Part shown: positions 55,253 to 57,651 of the stretch, one piece after another
Layout: every line of letters begins with the position of its first letter
How positions within the stretch are numbered: the first letter of the stretch is position 1
DNA from: Pseudomonadota bacterium
GTDB taxonomy: Bacteria; Pseudomonadota; Alphaproteobacteria; Rhizobiales; Rhizobiaceae
Reading direction: 5' to 3'
DNA length: 57,651 nt
Assembly (NCBI GenBank): GCA_023444445.1
Contig: JAEXMK010000082.1
Span: forward strand, 1-57,651
Position numbers and translations under genes: made by a program
The notes under the pieces: model-generated
Told to the model about the DNA's origin: nothing
The model's database searches: none
What the model saw: only the letters and a program-made list of their open reading frames with translations

Positions 55253-56386
55253 ATGACGCCTTCCGAAATCCATACCGATGAACGTCTTGTCCATGTGCCG
55301 CTCGGCGAGCGCGCCTATGACATTCTGATCGGGCCGGGACTGATCGGCAGGGCAGGCGGCGAAATTTCGGCGCGGCTGAAGGGTCGCCGCGCGGCGATCA
55401 TCACCGACGAGCATGTCGCGCCGCTTTACGTTGAAGGCCTGATGGACGGCTTGCAGACGGATGGCATCGAGGCCGTTTCGCTGACTTTGCCGGCTGGCGA
55501 AAAGACCAAGAGTTTCGAGCATCTCGTCACCGTCTGCGATGCGGTTCTGGCCGCAAGGGTGGAGCGTAATGATGCGGTAATCGCGCTCGGCGGCGGCGTG
55601 ATCGGCGATCTCGCCGGTTTTGCGGCCGGTATCGTCCGCCGCGGCGTCCGTTTCGTGCAGATACCGACCTCGCTTTTGGCGCAGGTCGATTCCTCCGTCG
55701 GCGGCAAGACCGGCATCAACACCCGCCATGGAAAGAACCTGATCGGTGTTTTCCACCAGCCCGATCTGGTTCTGGCCGATACGGCGGTGCTCGATACGCT
55801 CAGTCCGCGCGAGTTCCGCGCCGGCTATGCCGAAGTCGTCAAATACGGCCTGATCGACAAGCCGGATTTCTTCTTCTGGCTGGAAAAGAACTGGGATGAC
55901 ATCCGCACCGGCGGCCCGGCCCGCATTCAGGCGATTGCGACCAGTTGCCAGGCCAAGGCAGACGTGGTGGTGGCCGACGAGAAGGAAAACGGCGTACGCG
56001 CCCTTCTGAATCTCGGCCACACCTTCGGTCACGCACTGGAGGCGGCGACGAATTACGACAGCAAGCGGCTGGTGCACGGCGAAGGCGTCGCCATCGGCAT
56101 GGTGCTGGCCCACCAGTTCTCTGCCCGTCTGAACCTCGCAAGCCCCGACGATGCCGCCCGCGTCGAGGCACATCTGAAGGCCGTTGGCCTGCCAACAACG
56201 ATGAAAGAAATTCCCGGCGAATTGCCGCCCGTCGAAACGCTGATGACGGCAATTGCGCAGGACAAGAAGGTCAAGGGCGGCAAGCTCACCTTCATCCTCA
56301 CCCACGGCATCGGCCAGTCCTTCGTGGCGGATGATGTGGCGGCGTCCGAGGTGCAATCATTCCTGTCGGAAAAACATCCGGGGTGA
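55253..56386 (+). CDS. aroB: 3-dehydroquinate synthase
   Basis: This 377-residue NAD- and metal-dependent enzyme converts DAHP to 3-dehydroquinate, two steps before shikimate. It has VPLGERAYDILIG at the start and ALGGGVIGDLAGFAAGIVRRGVRFVQIPTSLLAQVDSSVGGKTGIN in the middle, quoted as a region; key residues are the D-S-S-V-G-G-K-T-G block. The metal ligands fall within GYAEVVKYGLI and LNLGHTFGHALE. The length is normal. Confidence 0.97.
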   Translation: MTPSEIHTDERLVHVPLGERAYDILIGPGLIGRAGGEISARLKGRRAAIITDEHVAPLYVEGLMDGLQTDGIEAVSLTLPAGEKTKSFEHLVTVCDAVLAARVERNDAVIALGGGVIGDLAGFAAGIVRRGVRFVQIPTSLLAQVDSSVGGKTGINTRHGKNLIGVFHQPDLVLADTAVLDTLSPREFRAGYAEVVKYGLIDKPDFFFWLEKNWDDIRTGGPARIQAIATSCQAKADVVVADEKENGVRALLNLGHTFGHALEAATNYDSKRLVHGEGVAIGMVLAHQFSARLNLASPDDAARVEAHLKAVGLPTTMKEIPGELPPVETLMTAIAQDKKVKGGKLTFILTHGIGQSFVADDVAASEVQSFLSEKHPG

Positions 56387-56408
56387 GATGTTAAGCGATA
56401 CGGTGAGG

Positions 56409-56595
56409 GCCCCCTCATCGCCTCGCTTCGCTCCGGCACTTCTCCCCGGCGGGAAGAAGAACAAGCCGAATTGGTAATGCCATACCAAAACGTTGGTGCA
56501 GCGGCGTTATGGTCTATGCTTTAAGCAAAGCGTTGCAGCACGGTTTCTTCTCCCCGCCCGGGGAGAAGGTGGCCCGGAGGGCCGGATGAGGGGGC
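56409..56595. repeat. Palindromic intergenic element
   Basis: Arms 56409-56460 and 56545-56595 are inverted copies sharing GCCCCCTCATC and TTCTCCCC blocks, about 50 bases each, with an 84-base centre. The sequence differs from the element at 50387. It lies between the convergent aroB and BolA genes and is typical of the rhizobial intergenic repeat families. Confidence 0.65.
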
Positions 56596-56623
56596 TTGCT
56601 CTCGGTCTTGATGGCAGCCCTAA

Positions 56624-56905
56624 TCAGAACCGCACCGCTTCCCCCGGTGCCGCTGCCTCTATCGCCAGCGCATGTAGCCCGGCGTCGAGTTCCGGCTTTA
56701 AAAGCACATTGATCGCCCGGTGGCGATCGACGCGAGACTTGCCGGAAAAACTTTCAGATACTATCTGAACACGCATATGCGTTTCGCCTGTACCGGTCAT
56801 ATCCGGCTGGTGGCCTGCATGCATCTGGCTTTCATCGACGACCCTCAGGCGTTCCGGTGAAAAGCTTTCCCTAAGCTTGGTTTCTATGCGCTCTCGCAGA
56901 GACAT
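56624..56905 (-). CDS. BolA-family protein
   Basis: This 93-residue protein begins MSLRERIETKLRESFSPERLRVVDESQMHAGH, then IVSESFSGKSRVDRHRAINVLL, the class I BolA core with its conserved histidines and the RHR motif. BolA works with monothiol glutaredoxins in iron-sulfur cluster handling and stress responses. ATG 56905 is chosen over the longer in-frame ORF since homologues start MSL/MTL. It is divergent from the J-domain gene. Confidence 0.93.
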   Translation of the reverse strand: MSLRERIETKLRESFSPERLRVVDESQMHAGHQPDMTGTGETHMRVQIVSESFSGKSRVDRHRAINVLLKPELDAGLHALAIEAAAPGEAVRF

Positions 56906-57020
56906 TCGAAGGGCTCCAATTCTGTTTGCCGGTCTTTGAAGGGGGCTCCCTAAAAGCCTGTAACATTCCACTTTGTCAATTCTTGTTGTGCGGCTTTTCG
57001 CACCCCATAATCAGGGCATC

Positions 57021-57651
57021 ATGAAACTGGATTCGAAATATTTCGATCGCATCCGCACGCGCCGGAAAAGGGAGCGGGAACCTGAGGTTCAGGCCCCCAC
57101 CTGCCAGTGGGATGGATGCGATAAACCGGGCGTTCACCGGGCACCTGTCGGCCGCAATGCCGAGGGGCAATTCTTCCTGTTCTGTTTTGAGCACGTGAAG
57201 GAGTATAATAAAGGCTATAATTATTTTTCCGGCCTCTCCGACAGCGAGATCGCCCGTTACCAGAAGGAAGCGATCACCGGCCATCGCCCCACCTGGACGG
57301 TGGGCGTCAACAAGAGCGCCCGTGACAGCCCGCTGCATTCCACGCTGCGCTCCGGTTCGGCCAGCGGCAATGCCCGTATCTGTGATCCTTTCGGCTTTGC
57401 CGGCGGTTTTGCGGGTGGCTCGAAGGCAGGCGGCACCCGCATGCAACAGGACCGTAAATTGAAGACGCTGGAGGCAAAAGCCTTCGATACGCTCGGTCTT
57501 TCGTCCAGCGCAAAGCAGGAAGACATAAAAAGGCGCTATAAGGAGCTTGTCAAAAAGCACCATCCTGATGCTAATGGTGGCGATCGTGGTTCGGAAGAAC
57601 GTTTTCGGGCTGTTGTTCAAGCATATCAATTGTTAAAGCAGTCAGGTTTCT
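57021..57651 (+). CDS. J-domain (DnaJ-like) protein, 3' truncated by window end
   Basis: Reading from ATG 57021 gives 210 codons without a stop. The first part, MKLDSKYFDRIRTRRKRE, is basic. A cysteine-rich segment (TCQWDGCDKPGVHRAP) follows, then GHRPTWTVGVNKSARDSPL and, from about residue 150, the J domain: DTLGLSSSAKQEDIKRRYKELVKKHHPDANGG, with the HPD tripeptide intact. It is a C-terminal-J-type co-chaperone seen in alphaproteobacteria next to bolA. Its end lies outside the window. Confidence 0.88.
   Translation, partial: MKLDSKYFDRIRTRRKREREPEVQAPTCQWDGCDKPGVHRAPVGRNAEGQFFLFCFEHVKEYNKGYNYFSGLSDSEIARYQKEAITGHRPTWTVGVNKSARDSPLHSTLRSGSASGNARICDPFGFAGGFAGGSKAGGTRMQQDRKLKTLEAKAFDTLGLSSSAKQEDIKRRYKELVKKHHPDANGGDRGSEERFRAVVQAYQLLKQSGF

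Noticed and set aside
55145..56356. 403-codon minus-strand open frame opposite aroB
   Set aside because: Antisense shadow of a well-conserved gene.

Overview
The window looks like chromosomal DNA of an alphaproteobacterium of the Rhizobiaceae, most likely an Agrobacterium of the tumefaciens complex. The main reasons are a biotin operon ending in bioZ, a tRNA-Arg(CCU) gene interrupted by a group I intron (a known Agrobacterium feature), xerD-aroK-aroB core gene order, many rhizobial ABC transporters and LysR regulators, and palindromic intergenic repeats of rhizobial type. Which replicon it comes from cannot be told from the sequence.

Layout. 1-3211: tail of the biotin operon (bioF partial, bioD, bioA, bioZ). 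3241-6141: EamA exporter, a tautomerase with a divergent LysR regulator, and the C-terminal stump of a LacI-type regulator. 6146-17261: an accessory catabolic cluster. An opine-dehydrogenase-like gene is divergent from a tightly packed run of LysR regulator, polyamine/opine-type ABC transporter (binding protein, two permeases, ATPase), FAD monooxygenase-like protein, DsbA/HCCA-isomerase-fold protein, two alkylhydroperoxidase-domain (CMD) proteins and a MATE exporter. 17632-23974: a ROK regulator divergent from an AfuABC-like transporter operon that ends with a PP2C-like phosphatase gene. 24589-28419: GST, tRNA-Gly, ProX-type editing protein, thioredoxin-TPR protein, Lon-N protein and a Trm112-like protein. 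28539-36070: a giant lipid-free alpha-2-macroglobulin overlapping pbpC.

36135-46074 is an iron-siderophore region, all on the minus strand. It holds FecR and a FecI-type sigma factor, a complete ferric-siderophore ABC transporter, a TonB-dependent transducer with a signalling domain, and then a FhuF-type reductase and a type II thioesterase. The last two genes are each broken by a single-base homopolymer frameshift. Uptake is intact while the biosynthesis side looks decayed, and the region stops 97 bp from the 3' end of the intron-containing tRNA-Arg gene, which suggests an island boundary.

46582-57651 is mostly conserved core: an M20 amidohydrolase, a D,D-carboxypeptidase, a COG0523 zinc GTPase with a Zur-like box, TusA, an L,D-transpeptidase-like lipoprotein, accA, xerD, a small membrane protein, aroK, aroB, BolA and the start of a J-domain protein. 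Two long inverted-repeat intergenic elements lie at 50387-50563 and 56409-56595.

The strongest candidates for new biology are the opine-dehydrogenase/ABC/monooxygenase/CMD cluster, the ROK-AfuABC-PP2C operon (more likely a phosphosugar system than an iron system), and the decayed siderophore biosynthesis next to intact uptake. All function calls rest on reading motifs by eye; no database search was run.
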